64,000 nucleotides of DNA from an uncultured Flavobacteriales bacterium (GCA_946482515.1 CAMLRS010000006.1:1-64000); one strand, 5' to 3'. Positions 45,433 through 55,487 are shown, counted from the stretch's first letter. Made by a program: numbers and translations. Notes: generated from the sequence alone by a model not told the origin.

Positions 45433-46112
45433 TTCTGCTCGCTTTTTTGCTGTCGGTTGGTACGTCGCTGGCACAGCTGAAAGGGAAACGCACTTCCCTC
45501 GATACCGAGCACGATTTATTTTGCGGCGCGTCCATCCGATTTGTCTCCGATTCACTGGCTTTTCAATACCTCGGATGTGAACAGCACCAATGGTTCCGGC
45601 CATTGACCTACAAGCTGCTGAAAGACGGAACCGTGCAGCTGGATACCATTCCTGCGGACCAGTTTCAACCCTTTACCGATCTCTACCTGACAGAGCTGGT
45701 CTGGTCGGCCTACGATTCGATTTACGGACCGTCAAAATTGGTGATTGCACACGAAGATTATTACTTTACAGAAGTAGAATGGAACGTCTATGTCGACTCG
45801 CAGCTGGTAGCAACAGGCACGGATCTGAAACGGCTTCAGCTGGAAGTGTTTGAAAATCCGCGAATGAGCTTTAGTCTCCCGCGATTCGACCTGTTTTATG
45901 GGCGAACGGTCCACTTTCATGCATCGGATTTTAGCGGAACGGGCGATCGTTGGGTGATTCGTTCGTGGCTGAACAATTTTGATCTGTACATGTATGATCT
46001 TCGGTATCCCGGAGCGCTTGTGATCCAGCCGGAAAAAGGGGAGAAGCTGCTGTTCCTGAACGGACAGTTTTACCTGGAAATGAAGGGCAAGCGGACGAAG
46101 CTGTCTGATTAG
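45417..46112 (+). CDS. Secreted hypothetical protein, paralogue of the preceding gene
   Basis: 231 residues with a signal peptide (GTSLAQLKGK). Matching elements with its neighbour include EWNVYVDSQLVATG, FDLFYGRT and ASDFSGTGDRWVI; the overall identity is low. Cys residues occur in LFCGAS and YLGCEQ. The gene starts inside the last 16 bp of its paralogue. Unknown function. Confidence 0.7.
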   Translation: MGRILILLAFLLSVGTSLAQLKGKRTSLDTEHDLFCGASIRFVSDSLAFQYLGCEQHQWFRPLTYKLLKDGTVQLDTIPADQFQPFTDLYLTELVWSAYDSIYGPSKLVIAHEDYYFTEVEWNVYVDSQLVATGTDLKRLQLEVFENPRMSFSLPRFDLFYGRTVHFHASDFSGTGDRWVIRSWLNNFDLYMYDLRYPGALVIQPEKGEKLLFLNGQFYLEMKGKRTKLSD

Positions 46113-46125
46113 TAGTAAAGAGACA

Positions 46126-46830
46126 TTATTGCTTCAGCTCATATGCCAGATGCTCCGGGATGTCGGTACGAATCAGGTTGTTGGAATAGAAGATAAAGGT
46201 CAACAGTTCATTTTTGTCTTTGATCAGCAGAATTTTTGCATAAAAAGCATCTTTCCGGGTGAATATGTAGCGATCATAAGGCATGAAAATGTATTCCCGG
46301 GAGCCGAGATACAGTCCGAGATTTTTCATCTGTCCTTCAAGGTACACGCACGAATCCGTGTGGATTTTCTTATTCATTCCCTTCGAGAATGTGTTCAGCA
46401 GTAGCACCTTGGTTTCCGGGTTGTTCTCTTTGAACTTTAAGGTTCGTTTTAGATAAGAACAGACGCCATAACATGTCCTTAATTTGATCCGCGATTCCTT
46501 ATTCCCGAATCGCATTGTATTCAGATCTGGTTCAAATCCATCGAAAAACGCGTTGAAGCTCAAAACAGTAAAGTCTTTCCCTGCTGCATAGGTAATCTGA
46601 GTCGAATCTTTGTAGCGATAGGTGATACCTGGCTTTAAACCCTGTACAAAGCGCTCATCGAAAAAGCGGTAGTGACTCATGTTGAGGGTGTCCAGCTGAA
46701 ACCCACCGAAATTGTCCATACTGCAATCTTTACCTATGCCTTTGCAGGCGCTGAGCACGAGCAATAGCAGGGCGAAACAGCTTGATTGCAGCAATATTTT
46801 ATTCAATCCGGAAGCGCTTTTTGTATTCAT
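46126..46830 (-). CDS. Lipoprotein of unknown function
   Basis: 234 residues with a lipoprotein signal (LLVLSAC, about Cys29). The mature part has Cys pairs (KDCSMD; RTCYGVCSY; HTDSCVYLEG) and a beta-rich pattern. No family recognised. It is convergent with the secreted pair, 13 bp away, and divergent from the aminotransferase gene. Confidence 0.68.
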   Translation of the reverse strand: MNTKSASGLNKILLQSSCFALLLLVLSACKGIGKDCSMDNFGGFQLDTLNMSHYRFFDERFVQGLKPGITYRYKDSTQITYAAGKDFTVLSFNAFFDGFEPDLNTMRFGNKESRIKLRTCYGVCSYLKRTLKFKENNPETKVLLLNTFSKGMNKKIHTDSCVYLEGQMKNLGLYLGSREYIFMPYDRYIFTRKDAFYAKILLIKDKNELLTFIFYSNNLIRTDIPEHLAYELKQ

Positions 46831-47001
46831 TGTCGGGATAAAGATGGCAATTCGTTTAGGACATTTGGCAATGAATAGGTTGCAAAGCGCTCAGATGCCA
46901 GAAAATCTGCTTTGTATTTGTGCCTTTGCAAGAGGAACATGGCTGGAAATTACTTGTCTCTGTGATCGCTATGAAATAACTGCTTCAATAGAGGAATTTG
47001 C

Positions 47002-47009
47002 TATCTTTA
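47002..47009 (+). promoter_or_regulatory. Possible -7 box of the plus-strand sugar operon
   Basis: TATCTTTA has one mismatch to TAnnTTTG and lies 47 bp before the ATG at 47056. No TTG is at the right distance. Confidence 0.35.
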
Positions 47010-47055
47010 CGCGCTCGGAAAGCCAGTTCTTTCCCCTAGAGACATGGAGACAAGC

Positions 47056-48189
47056 ATGAAGAACTTACAAATGGTCGACCTGGTAAGCCAGTACCAGAAA
47101 ATCAAGCCGGAAGTCGATAAAGCCGTAGAAGAAGTCATGAATACAGCGATGTTCATCGGCGGACCGGTAGTGGCGCAATTCCAGAAAGAGCTGGAAAATT
47201 ACCTCGGTGTGAAACACGTAATTCCGTGTGCGAACGGCACCGATGCGCTGCAGATCGCTATGATGGCGCTGGGCCTTCAACCGGGTGATGAGGTGATTGC
47301 ACCTTCGTTTACCTACATCGCCACAACGGAAGTGATCGCATTGCTTCACCTCAAGCCGGTGTTCATTGACGTCGACCCGAAGACCTTCTGCATGGATCCT
47401 GCGAAAATCGAAGCGGCGATCACCCCGAAGACCAAAGCCATCGTCCCGGTGCATTTGTACGGCCAAGCGGCTGAAATGGACGCGATCATGGCTGTTGCCA
47501 ACAAGCACAACCTGTTCGTGATCGAAGACAACGCCCAGGCGATCGGTTCCGATTACCATTCCGCTTCCGGAAAAGTTTCCAAGCTGGGAACGATCGGTCA
47601 CATCGGCTGCACATCGTTCTTCCCGTCTAAAAACCTCGGTTGCTACGGTGATGGCGGTGCGATTTTCACCAACGATGACGCACTGGCAGCTCAACTGCGC
47701 ATGGTGGCCAACCACGGACAAAAAGAGAAATACGTTCACGCAGTCGTAGGCTGTAATTCCCGCCTCGATGCCGTTCAGGCAGCTGTGTTGCGTGTGAAAT
47801 TGCCGCTGCTCGACACATACATCGACGCACGCCGCAAAGTAGCCGATTACTACGATCGCGTACTGGCTTCGGACAAAATCACCGTTCCGCACCGCGATGC
47901 GAAATCGAAGCACGTATTCCACCAGTACACCGTTCAGCTGAACGGACCTGATCGCGACGGTATGCAAAAATACCTGGCCGAGAAAGGCATTCCATCGATG
48001 ATCTACTACCCGCAGCCGGCCCACAAGCAAGGCATGTTCGCTTCGTTCGGACTGGGTGATCTCGATTTACCTGTAACTGATCAATTAACCCAAAAAGTGA
48101 TCTCGTTCCCGATTCATACCGAAATGGACGAAGAGCAGCTTTCCTATATCTGTGAGCACATTCTTGCTTACGTAAACCAGACTGCATGA
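47056..48189 (+). CDS. DegT/DnrJ/EryC1/StrS sugar aminotransferase (WbpE-like)
   Basis: 377 residues. PLP-dependent, with the Schiff-base lysine in SFFPSKNLGCYGDGGA and motifs ANGTDALQIAM and EDNAQAIGSDY. Given the neighbours it probably aminates UDP-3-keto-GlcNAcA, the WbpE step. The ATG at 47056 (MKNLQMVDL) is the family start; 47044 is also possible. The next gene begins in a 4-bp overlap, the first of six closely packed genes. Confidence 0.9.
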   Translation: MKNLQMVDLVSQYQKIKPEVDKAVEEVMNTAMFIGGPVVAQFQKELENYLGVKHVIPCANGTDALQIAMMALGLQPGDEVIAPSFTYIATTEVIALLHLKPVFIDVDPKTFCMDPAKIEAAITPKTKAIVPVHLYGQAAEMDAIMAVANKHNLFVIEDNAQAIGSDYHSASGKVSKLGTIGHIGCTSFFPSKNLGCYGDGGAIFTNDDALAAQLRMVANHGQKEKYVHAVVGCNSRLDAVQAAVLRVKLPLLDTYIDARRKVADYYDRVLASDKITVPHRDAKSKHVFHQYTVQLNGPDRDGMQKYLAEKGIPSMIYYPQPAHKQGMFASFGLGDLDLPVTDQLTQKVISFPIHTEMDEEQLSYICEHILAYVNQTA

Positions 48190-49502
48190 AGAAAATAGCT
48201 GTAGTTGGAACCGGCTATGTAGGCCTGGTAACCGGTACTTGCTTTGCCGAAACCGGAAATAACGTGATTTGCGTCGACATCGATGCCAAGAAAGTAGAAC
48301 GCATGCGCAACGGCGAAATTCCGATCTACGAACCGCACCTCGATGTGCTGTTTGAGCGCAATATTGCTGCCAAGCGCCTTTCCTTTACCACCAACCTGGC
48401 GGAAGGAATCAAAGATGCGGAAATCATTTTCCTGGCTTTGCCAACACCTCCGGGTGAAGACGGCTCGGCTGATCTGCGCTACATTTTAGGTGTGGCCGAT
48501 GATCTCGGAAAGCTCCTTACAGATTACAAGGTTATTGTAGATAAAAGCACCGTGCCGGTTGGAACAGCCGAAAAAGTACACGCTGCGATCGCGAAAAACG
48601 CCAGTGTGGAATTCGATGTGGTTTCCAACCCGGAATTCCTGCGCGAAGGCTTTGCCGTGGACGATTTCATGAAGCCGGACCGCGTAGTGATCGGTACTTC
48701 TTCGCCGCGTGCGGAAAAGATCATGGAGCAGCTCTACAAGCCGTTTGTGCGCCAGGGCAATCCGATCATTTTCATGGACGAAAAATCAGCTGAGCTGACC
48801 AAATACGCTGCGAATTCCTTCCTGGCGACCAAGATTACCTTCATGAACGAGATCGCGAACTTCTGCGAGCTCGTTGGTGCGGATGTCGACAAAGTGCGCA
48901 TCGGGATCGGCTCGGATGAGCGCATCGGGAAACGCTTCCTGTTTCCGGGCATCGGCTACGGAGGCTCGTGCTTCCCGAAAGACGTTCAGGCGCTGTACAA
49001 CTCAGGTGCCGAGAACCAATTCACTTTCGAGATCCTGAAAGCCGTAATGGCGGTGAACGAAGAGCAGAAAACCGTTCTCTTCCCGAAAATGAAAAATTAC
49101 TTCCGCGGCGATCTCAAGGGCAAACGCGTTGCGCTCTGGGGATTGGCGTTCAAACCGGATACCGACGATATTCGCGAAGCGCCGGCGCTGTACATGATCG
49201 ATGCCCTCACAAATGCAGGAGCTGAAATCATAGCTTACGATCCGGAAGCAATGGAAAATGTCCAGGGACTCATCGGAGACAAAATCCGTTATGCTACCAA
49301 CGAATACGAAGCGCTCGAAGGCGCCGATGTACTCCTCATCTGTACCGAATGGGGCATTTTCCGCAACCCGGATTTCGACCGCATGGCGCAGCTGCTGAAA
49401 GACAAAGTGATCTTCGATGGCCGCAACCTGTTCGACGTCGAAGAAATGAACGAACGCGGATTCTATTACAGCTCTATCGGGCGTAAAATTGCAGCCAACT
49501 GA
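48186..49502 (+). CDS. ugd: UDP-glucose 6-dehydrogenase
   Basis: Oxidises UDP-glucose to UDP-glucuronate with two NAD+. 438 residues with N-terminal [15 protein letters not shown], the Thr in STVPVGTA, and the catalytic Cys in [14 protein letters not shown]. The C-terminal UDP-binding domain has [16 protein letters not shown]. The product feeds the decarboxylase next door. Confidence 0.94.
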   Translation: MKKIAVVGTGYVGLVTGTCFAETGNNVICVDIDAKKVERMRNGEIPIYEPHLDVLFERNIAAKRLSFTTNLAEGIKDAEIIFLALPTPPGEDGSADLRYILGVADDLGKLLTDYKVIVDKSTVPVGTAEKVHAAIAKNASVEFDVVSNPEFLREGFAVDDFMKPDRVVIGTSSPRAEKIMEQLYKPFVRQGNPIIFMDEKSAELTKYAANSFLATKITFMNEIANFCELVGADVDKVRIGIGSDERIGKRFLFPGIGYGGSCFPKDVQALYNSGAENQFTFEILKAVMAVNEEQKTVLFPKMKNYFRGDLKGKRVALWGLAFKPDTDDIREAPALYMIDALTNAGAEIIAYDPEAMENVQGLIGDKIRYATNEYEALEGADVLLICTEWGIFRNPDFDRMAQLLKDKVIFDGRNLFDVEEMNERGFYYSSIGRKIAAN

Positions 49503-49504
49503 TT

Positions 49505-50497
49505 ATGGAAGAACGCAAACGCATATTGATCACCGGTGCTGCCGGTTTTCTCGGATCGCACCTCTGCGACCGGTTCATCAAAGACGGTTTCCACGTTATT
49601 GCGATGGACAACCTGATCACAGGTCGTTTGAAAAACATCGAACACCTGTTTCCGCTCGAGCAGTTCGAGTTCTACAACCACGACGTGAGCAAATTCATTC
49701 ACGTTCCGGGCGGGCTCGATTACATTTTGCATTTCGCTTCACCGGCCAGCCCGATCGATTACCTCAAAATTCCGATCCAGACCCTGAAAGTAGGATCACT
49801 CGGAATCCACAACTGTCTTGGACTGGCGCGTGTAAAAAAAGCGCGTGTATTGATCGCCAGTACGTCGGAAGTTTACGGCGACCCGACCGTTCACCCGCAA
49901 ACCGAAGATTACTGGGGGAATGTGAACCCGGTCGGTCCGCGCGGCGTGTACGACGAAGCCAAGCGTTTCCAGGAAGCCATGACCATGGCTTATCATACGT
50001 TCCACGGTGTTGAAACGCGTATCGTTCGCATCTTCAATACCTACGGACCACGCATGCGACTGAACGACGGTCGCGTTCTGCCGGCTTTCATCGGTCAGGC
50101 CCTGCGTGGTGAAGACCTGACGATTTTCGGCGACGGTTCGCAAACGCGTTCGTTCTGCTATGTTGATGACTTAGTAGAAGGAATCGTTCGCCTGCTGCAC
50201 AGCGATTACGCTTACCCGGTGAACATCGGTAACCCGGACGAGATCACGATCGGCGATTTTGCCGAAGAGATCATCAAGCTCACGGGAACCGACCAGAAAG
50301 TGATCTACAAAGACCTGCCGGTCGACGATCCGAAGCAGCGCCAGCCGGACATTTCCAAAGCGCGTTCTATCTTAGGCTGGGAGCCGAAAGTGGGAAGAGC
50401 CGAAGGATTGAAGCTGACGTACGCCTACTTCAAAAGCCTTTCCCCGGAAGAGCTGAACGAAAAGGAACACATAGATTTCGATAATTATATCCATTGA
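49505..50497 (+). CDS. uxs: UDP-glucuronate decarboxylase (UDP-xylose synthase)
   Basis: 330 residues, extended SDR family. NAD site [10 protein letters not shown] (about 10-19), [11 protein letters not shown], catalytic Ser in STSEVYGDP and Tyr-x-x-x-Lys as [25 protein letters not shown] is typical of UXS. It converts UDP-glucuronate to UDP-xylose, so the pair with ugd makes xylose donors. Confidence 0.92.
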   Translation: MEERKRILITGAAGFLGSHLCDRFIKDGFHVIAMDNLITGRLKNIEHLFPLEQFEFYNHDVSKFIHVPGGLDYILHFASPASPIDYLKIPIQTLKVGSLGIHNCLGLARVKKARVLIASTSEVYGDPTVHPQTEDYWGNVNPVGPRGVYDEAKRFQEAMTMAYHTFHGVETRIVRIFNTYGPRMRLNDGRVLPAFIGQALRGEDLTIFGDGSQTRSFCYVDDLVEGIVRLLHSDYAYPVNIGNPDEITIGDFAEEIIKLTGTDQKVIYKDLPVDDPKQRQPDISKARSILGWEPKVGRAEGLKLTYAYFKSLSPEELNEKEHIDFDNYIH

Positions 50498-50499
50498 GC

Positions 50500-51075
50500 A
50501 TGAGTTATTTTGCCCATGAAACGGCAGTAGTCGACGAAGGCTGCACAATTGGCGAAGGAACCAAAATCTGGCACTTCTCGCATATCATGCCCAATTGCGT
50601 TATCGGTGAGAAATGCAACATCGGCCAGAACGTGGTCGTATCGCCGGAAGTTGTGCTTGGAAAAAATGTCAAAGTACAGAACAACGTTTCCATTTATACC
50701 GGCGTGATCTGCGAAGACGACGTATTTCTCGGGCCATCGATGGTGTTTACCAACGTGATGAACCCGCGCAGCGCCGTAAATCGTCGCGATCAATATTCGA
50801 AAACCGTGGTGCGTAAAGGCGCTTCCATCGGTGCGAACGCGACCATCGTTTGTGGAAATGATATCGGTGAATATGCCTTCATTGGTGCCGGTTCCGTGGT
50901 CACGAAAGAAGTGCCGGCCTATGCACTTGTTGTGGGAAATCCTGCCCGCCAGATCGGCTGGATGAGCGCTTACGGGCATCGTCTCAGCTTCGATGAAACA
51001 GGAAAAGCCAGTTGTCCGGAAAGCAATGAAGTCTACCTTCTTGCCGACGGACGCGTAACAAAACAGACACTATGA
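50500..51075 (+). CDS. WbpD-like sugar N-acetyltransferase (left-handed beta-helix)
   Basis: 191 residues of hexapeptide repeats ([19 protein letters not shown] begins the series), with the WbpD-type segments [13 protein letters not shown] and [13 protein letters not shown]. It probably acetylates the 3-amino group of UDP-2-acetamido-3-amino-2,3-dideoxy-glucuronate from acetyl-CoA. The ATG at 50500 is two bases after the uxs stop. Confidence 0.88.
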   Translation: MSYFAHETAVVDEGCTIGEGTKIWHFSHIMPNCVIGEKCNIGQNVVVSPEVVLGKNVKVQNNVSIYTGVICEDDVFLGPSMVFTNVMNPRSAVNRRDQYSKTVVRKGASIGANATIVCGNDIGEYAFIGAGSVVTKEVPAYALVVGNPARQIGWMSAYGHRLSFDETGKASCPESNEVYLLADGRVTKQTL

Positions 51076-52112
51076 TCGGTGAAAATCAAAAAGTAAAATT
51101 TGCAATCGTTGGCTGCGGCCATATCGGGAAACGCCATGCAGAAATGGTGCGTCGCGATGAAGAAGCGGAGCTCATAGCCATGGTCGATGTGCGTTCGGCA
51201 GAAGAATGCGGCGCTATCGATTTCAATGTACCGTTTTTCAATTCGATCGAATCCTTGCTGGCTTCCGGACTGGATTTCGACATCGTCAACATTTGTACAC
51301 CGAACGGTTTGCACGCAGAGCAGGCGCTGATGGCGCTCGATCATAAAAAGCACGTTGTGGTCGAAAAACCGATGGGCCTCACCAAAGACGCATGCGAGAA
51401 GATCATTTTCAAATCGCTGCAGCAATCCCGCCACGTATTCTGCGTGATGCAGAACCGTTATTCACCGCCGAGCGAATGGATCAAATCCGTAGTGGAAAAT
51501 GGCACGCTGGGCGAGATTTTCATGGTGCAGCTCAACTGCTACTGGAACCGCGACGACCGCTATTATAAAAAAGGCGGCTGGAAAGGAACGAAAGACCTCG
51601 ACGGCGGAACGCTGTTCACCCAGTTTTCGCACTTCATCGATATCATGTACTGGTTGTTCGGCGACATCGACAACATCCAGGGGAAATTCGCCGATTTCAC
51701 CCACGCGAATTCCACTGATTTTGAAGATTCGGGCTTTGTAAGCTTTGACTTCATCAACGGCGGAATGGGCAGCCTCAACTACTCGACGGCCGTTGCCGGG
51801 CAAAACCTCGAAAGCTCCATGACCATCATCGGCAGCAAGGGAAGCGTGAAAGTCGGCGGACAGTACATGAACGAAGTAGACGTCTGCAACATCGAAGGCT
51901 ACGAAATGCCGGAGCTGGCACCTACGAATCCAGGCAACGATTATGGTGCTTACAAAGGATCAGCAGCCAACCACCACTACGTGATTGAAAACGTTATCGA
52001 TACATTAAAAGGAAGAACTTCGGCTACTACGAACGCCCTGGAGGGATTGAAAGTAGTGGAGATCATCGAACGCATTTACAAAGTACGCAATGAGCAACTC
52101 AATTTACAATAA
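51072..52112 (+). CDS. Gfo/Idh/MocA oxidoreductase (WbpB-like 3-dehydrogenase)
   Basis: 346 residues. NAD site [20 protein letters not shown] (catalytic Lys) and the later [15 protein letters not shown] with the conserved His. By context it oxidises the C3 hydroxyl of UDP-GlcNAcA, giving the keto substrate for the aminotransferase at 47056. It overlaps its neighbours by 4 bp and 23 bp. Confidence 0.9.
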   Translation: MIGENQKVKFAIVGCGHIGKRHAEMVRRDEEAELIAMVDVRSAEECGAIDFNVPFFNSIESLLASGLDFDIVNICTPNGLHAEQALMALDHKKHVVVEKPMGLTKDACEKIIFKSLQQSRHVFCVMQNRYSPPSEWIKSVVENGTLGEIFMVQLNCYWNRDDRYYKKGGWKGTKDLDGGTLFTQFSHFIDIMYWLFGDIDNIQGKFADFTHANSTDFEDSGFVSFDFINGGMGSLNYSTAVAGQNLESSMTIIGSKGSVKVGGQYMNEVDVCNIEGYEMPELAPTNPGNDYGAYKGSAANHHYVIENVIDTLKGRTSATTNALEGLKVVEIIERIYKVRNEQLNLQ

Positions 52113-53391
52113 GCTGGTCGCGAAAGACGCGAAGCTGGCAGTTATCGGCCTGGGCTATGTTGGTCTGCCGATCGCCCTTGAATTTGCCCGCAAGATCAAA
52201 GTCGTGGGCTTCGATATTAACCAGGCACGTGTTGACCTGATGAAGCAGAAAGTCGATCCGAGCAACGAGCTTGAAGCAACAGCATTCGACAACTGCGATA
52301 TCCAGTTTACGGCCAATATCGATGATCTGAAAGACGTGCAGTTTTACATCGTGGCGGTTCCAACACCGATCGACGACGCCAACCTGCCCGATCTGAAGCC
52401 GCTGCTTGGAGCTACCAGAACGGTAGCGCAGGTGCTCAAAAAAGGCGATTACGTCGTTTTCGAGTCGACTGTTTATCCAGGCTGTACGGAAGAAGATTGC
52501 ATCCCGGTACTGGAAGAGCTTTCCGGACTGAAGTTCCGCGACGATTTCAAAGTGGGCTATTCACCGGAGCGTATCAACCCGGGAGATAAGGAACACACCT
52601 TGCAGAACGTGGTGAAAGTTGTTTCCGGCTGCTGTGCCGAATCGCTCGAAGAAATTGCCAAAACCTACGAGCTCGTCGTTGAGGCCGGTGTACACCGCGC
52701 AGCTTCCATCAAAGTAGCTGAAGCGGCAAAGATCATCGAAAACACCCAGCGCGACGTCAACATTGCATTGATCAACGAATTGTCGATTATTTTCAATAAG
52801 CTGAAAATCAACACTTACGATGTATTGGAAGCAGCCGGAACAAAGTGGAACTTCCTGAAGTTCTCTCCGGGACTCGTTGGCGGTCACTGCATCGGTGTGG
52901 ATCCGTATTACCTCACGCACCGCGCGCAACAGGCTGGTTACCACGCCCGAATCATCAACAGCGGCCGTTATGTAAACGATTCCATGGGCTTTTACATCGG
53001 TAAACAAACCGTGAAAAAGATCATCGCACAGGGTAAACACATCCAGGATGCGAAAGTGCTCGTAATGGGTGCCACGTTCAAGGAAGACGTTTCCGATATC
53101 CGCAACTCGAAAGTGATCGATGTGGTAACCGAATTGAAATCCTTCCAGGTACAGGTCGATCTGGTTGATCCGCATGCTTCTTCCGAAGAAATGGAGCACG
53201 AGTACGGCGTAAAGCTGGTGGAGATCGGCAAAGACTACGATGCGATCATCGTGGCGGTAAACCACAAAAGCTATCGTTCACTCGAAGAATCTTATTTCAA
53301 ATCGCTGCTGAAAGACGGCAAAGGTGTTTTTGTCGATATCAAAGGCGTTTACAGGAATAAGATCAACGAGCTGGAATACTGGAGTTTGTAA
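52090..53391 (+). CDS. UDP-N-acetyl-hexosamine 6-dehydrogenase (TviB/WbpO type)
   Basis: 433 residues. N-terminal GLGYVGLPIALEFA, VPTPIDDANLPDL, Thr in ESTVYPGCTEE, and the catalytic Cys in FSPGLVGGHCIGVDPYYLTH. The last motif is of the TviB/WbpO (VipA) subgroup rather than WbpA, so the substrate may be UDP-GlcNAc or UDP-GalNAc. It gives the 2-acetamido uronate that the WbpB/E/D-like enzymes modify. A terminator follows. Confidence 0.92.
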   Translation: MSNSIYNKLVAKDAKLAVIGLGYVGLPIALEFARKIKVVGFDINQARVDLMKQKVDPSNELEATAFDNCDIQFTANIDDLKDVQFYIVAVPTPIDDANLPDLKPLLGATRTVAQVLKKGDYVVFESTVYPGCTEEDCIPVLEELSGLKFRDDFKVGYSPERINPGDKEHTLQNVVKVVSGCCAESLEEIAKTYELVVEAGVHRAASIKVAEAAKIIENTQRDVNIALINELSIIFNKLKINTYDVLEAAGTKWNFLKFSPGLVGGHCIGVDPYYLTHRAQQAGYHARIINSGRYVNDSMGFYIGKQTVKKIIAQGKHIQDAKVLVMGATFKEDVSDIRNSKVIDVVTELKSFQVQVDLVDPHASSEEMEHEYGVKLVEIGKDYDAIIVAVNHKSYRSLEESYFKSLLKDGKGVFVDIKGVYRNKINELEYWSL

Positions 53392-53415
53392 GAAAAATCT
53401 CTGATACATAAGAAG

Positions 53416-53441
53416 CGGCTCGTCGAAAGATGGGCCGTTTT
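53416..53441 (+). terminator. Terminator of the nucleotide-sugar operon
   Basis: CGGCTCGTC, GAAA loop, GATGGGCCG forms a 9-bp stem with two G-U pairs, then TTTT (53438-53441). It ends the transcript begun before 47056. Confidence 0.85.
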
Positions 53442-53490
53442 GCTTTCCCATAGTACAACTTTTGAGTTAGGATAATTTTTGAATACCTTT

Positions 53491-53512
53491 GATAGTATCA
53501 TTTGATACTATC
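53491..53512. promoter_or_regulatory. Inverted repeat upstream of rfbB
   Basis: GATAGTATC-ATTT-GATACTATC has 9-bp perfect arms and lies 41-62 bp before the ATG at 53553, in an AT-rich promoter region. Likely an operator; a cruciform or mRNA hairpin is possible. Confidence 0.55.
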
Positions 53513-53552
53513 ATATATAGTGTCATTTGCGTCTGCCTTTGATAATTCGCAT

Positions 53553-54596
53553 ATGAACATTCTCGTTACCGGAGCCGCCGGATTTATTGGTTCGCATCTT
53601 GTTCGCCTGCTAGTGAAGAAATACCCCGATTACACCATCGTTGGGTTTGATGCTTTGACCTATGCCGGTAACCTGTCGAACCTTTCCGATGTTAATGCCA
53701 CGAATTTTCATTTCGTCAAAGGCGATATCACCAACGAGAAAGAAATCGAAAAAGCGCTTCAGGATTACGCCATCACGGATATTATCCACCTGGCGGCTGA
53801 ATCGCATGTCGACCGGTCGATCAACGGTCCCGTTCCGTTTGTGCTGACCAACGTGCTCGGAACAGTAAACCTGATGAACCAGGCGCGCGCCTATTGGAAT
53901 CCGAATGGAAAGCACACATTTTACCACGTTTCTACCGATGAAGTCTATGGTTCGCTGGGCAAGGAAGGCTTTTTCACCGAAGAAACACCTTACGATCCTC
54001 GCAGTCCGTATTCGGCATCGAAAGCGGCTTCCGATCACTTCGTGAATGCGTATTATCACACCTACGATTTCCCGGTAAAACGTTCCAATTGTTCGAACAA
54101 CTACGGCAGTCATCACCACCCGGAAAAGCTCATTCCGCTGATGATTCACAACATTATCAACCGCAAGGCACTTCCGGTCTATGGCGACGGAACGAACGTC
54201 CGTGACTGGCTGTGGGTGGAAGATCATGTGAAAGCGATCGACCTCATTTTCCACGAAGGAAAACACGGGTGCAATTACAATATCGGTGGCTGGAACGAAT
54301 GGACGAATATCGATCTCGTGCGATTACTGTGCCGTTTGATGGATGAAAAGCTCGGCCGCAGTGCTGGTGAAAGCGAATCGCTGATCTCTTTTGTAAAAGA
54401 CCGCGCCGGTCACGATCACCGTTACGCCATAGATGCCACCAAACTAAAGAACGAATTGGGCTGGCAGCCTTCGATTACTTTCGAAGAAGGTTTGTCGAGA
54501 ACTGCCGATTGGTACCTTGCCAACCAAGAGTGGGTCAAAGCGGCGACTTCCGGCAGCTACCAGGATTATTACCGCGAAATGTACAAAGACCGCTAA
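53553..54596 (+). CDS. rfbB: dTDP-glucose 4,6-dehydratase
   Basis: 347 residues, extended SDR. GAAGFIGSHL NAD site, STDEVYGSLG (catalytic Thr-Asp-Glu), Tyr-x-x-x-Lys as YSASKAASDH and RSNCSNNYG. It makes dTDP-4-keto-6-deoxyglucose, the substrate of RfbC encoded in the opposite arm. The start at 53553 (MNILVTGAAG) is the family start; the frame opens at 53502. It has its own promoter region after a terminator. Confidence 0.95.
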   Translation: MNILVTGAAGFIGSHLVRLLVKKYPDYTIVGFDALTYAGNLSNLSDVNATNFHFVKGDITNEKEIEKALQDYAITDIIHLAAESHVDRSINGPVPFVLTNVLGTVNLMNQARAYWNPNGKHTFYHVSTDEVYGSLGKEGFFTEETPYDPRSPYSASKAASDHFVNAYYHTYDFPVKRSNCSNNYGSHHHPEKLIPLMIHNIINRKALPVYGDGTNVRDWLWVEDHVKAIDLIFHEGKHGCNYNIGGWNEWTNIDLVRLLCRLMDEKLGRSAGESESLISFVKDRAGHDHRYAIDATKLKNELGWQPSITFEEGLSRTADWYLANQEWVKAATSGSYQDYYREMYKDR

Positions 54597-54599
54597 TTC

Positions 54600-54639
54600 T
54601 GATGTCCCGAAATCTTACTATCCTGACGTCTTAACATCC
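54600..54639. repeat. Period-8 degenerate repeat array
   Basis: Five consecutive octamers: TGATGTCC, CGAAATCT, TACTATCC, TGACGTCT, TAACATCC. The first three correspond to octamers at 17795-17818 (TGATGTCC, TGAAATCC, TATTGTCC). It lies in the 48-bp gap between rfbB and cpsB. Confidence 0.65.
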
Positions 54640-54644
54640 AACCC

Positions 54645-55388
54645 ATGGGAATTGCTTCGCTCTTCAAATCTTCCAGAAAAAATACGCCAGCCGACCTGTC
54701 ACAGCTGGTTGTCGATTTGCACAGCCACTTGTTGCCCGGCATTGACGACGGCTCCAAATCGATGGACCACACGTTGGGCATGCTGTTGAAATTCGAAGAG
54801 CTGGGGTATAAGAAAGTGATCACCACGCCGCACGTCATGCACGGCTTTTACGACAATACAACGGCGATCATCCTCGAGAAGCTGGAAGACGTGCGAGCGG
54901 CTATCCGACAAGCCGGTTTAACCATCGAGATCGATGCCAGCGCCGAGTATTATTACGACGAAACGCTTTTCGAACGCATCAAATCCAAAGACCTGCTGCC
55001 GTTTTGTGGAAATCACATCCTGTTTGAATGTTCGTTCCGCAGTGAGCCGCAGCAGCTGGAAGAGCTTGCGTTTGCTTTCCGTTCTTCCGGTTACCAGCCC
55101 ATCCTGGCACACTTCGAACGCTATTTCTATTACCACGGAAGCGTGGAAATGGCACGGAAGCTTCGCGAGCGAGGCGTGTGGATCCAGCTGAATCTCAATT
55201 CACTCACCGGTCACTACGGTCCCGATGTCAAAAAACAAGGCTTGCTGCTCATCAAAGAACAGCTCGTGGATGTTGCCGGAACAGATTGTCACCGCATTGA
55301 GCATTTACAGCTGCTCGAAAATCACCTCGACGATAAGGCTTTCCATCAATTGCTGGAGCTTCCGCTCAGGAACGCCACATTTCAATAA
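54645..55388 (+). CDS. cpsB: CpsB/CapC-type tyrosine-protein phosphatase (PHP fold)
   Basis: 247 residues. The metal-binding DLHSHLLPGIDDG opens a PHP-type fold, with later His in TTPHVMHGFY, LAHFERYFYY and GTDCHRIEH. The family removes phosphate from the tyrosine tail of Wzc-type kinases, so it is the likely partner of wzc at 36409. No low-molecular-weight (Wzb) phosphatase is in the window. Confidence 0.92.
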   Translation: MGIASLFKSSRKNTPADLSQLVVDLHSHLLPGIDDGSKSMDHTLGMLLKFEELGYKKVITTPHVMHGFYDNTTAIILEKLEDVRAAIRQAGLTIEIDASAEYYYDETLFERIKSKDLLPFCGNHILFECSFRSEPQQLEELAFAFRSSGYQPILAHFERYFYYHGSVEMARKLRERGVWIQLNLNSLTGHYGPDVKKQGLLLIKEQLVDVAGTDCHRIEHLQLLENHLDDKAFHQLLELPLRNATFQ

Positions 55389-55435
55389 AACCGTATGCAA
55401 ACTTTTTCTACTATGGGGGAAATAAACAGGCTTAT

Positions 55436-55468
55436 ATATACCATGGTAAATAAATTATGGTATATTTG
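55436..55468 (+). promoter_or_regulatory. Promoter with overlapping inverted repeat before the YceI fusion gene
   Basis: TATATTTG (55461-55468) is an exact -7 box. It overlaps the right arm of an inverted repeat ATATACCAT (55436-55444) / ATGGTATAT (55457-55465) with a 12-bp spacer. A regulator bound here would cover the promoter. Confidence 0.55.
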
Positions 55469-55487
55469 ATCGAAACAAAATGCATCT

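Noticed and set aside
47065..48030. Long minus-strand open frame opposite the aminotransferase
   Set aside because: It is an antisense shadow with low-complexity His/Arg/Val composition and no start context.
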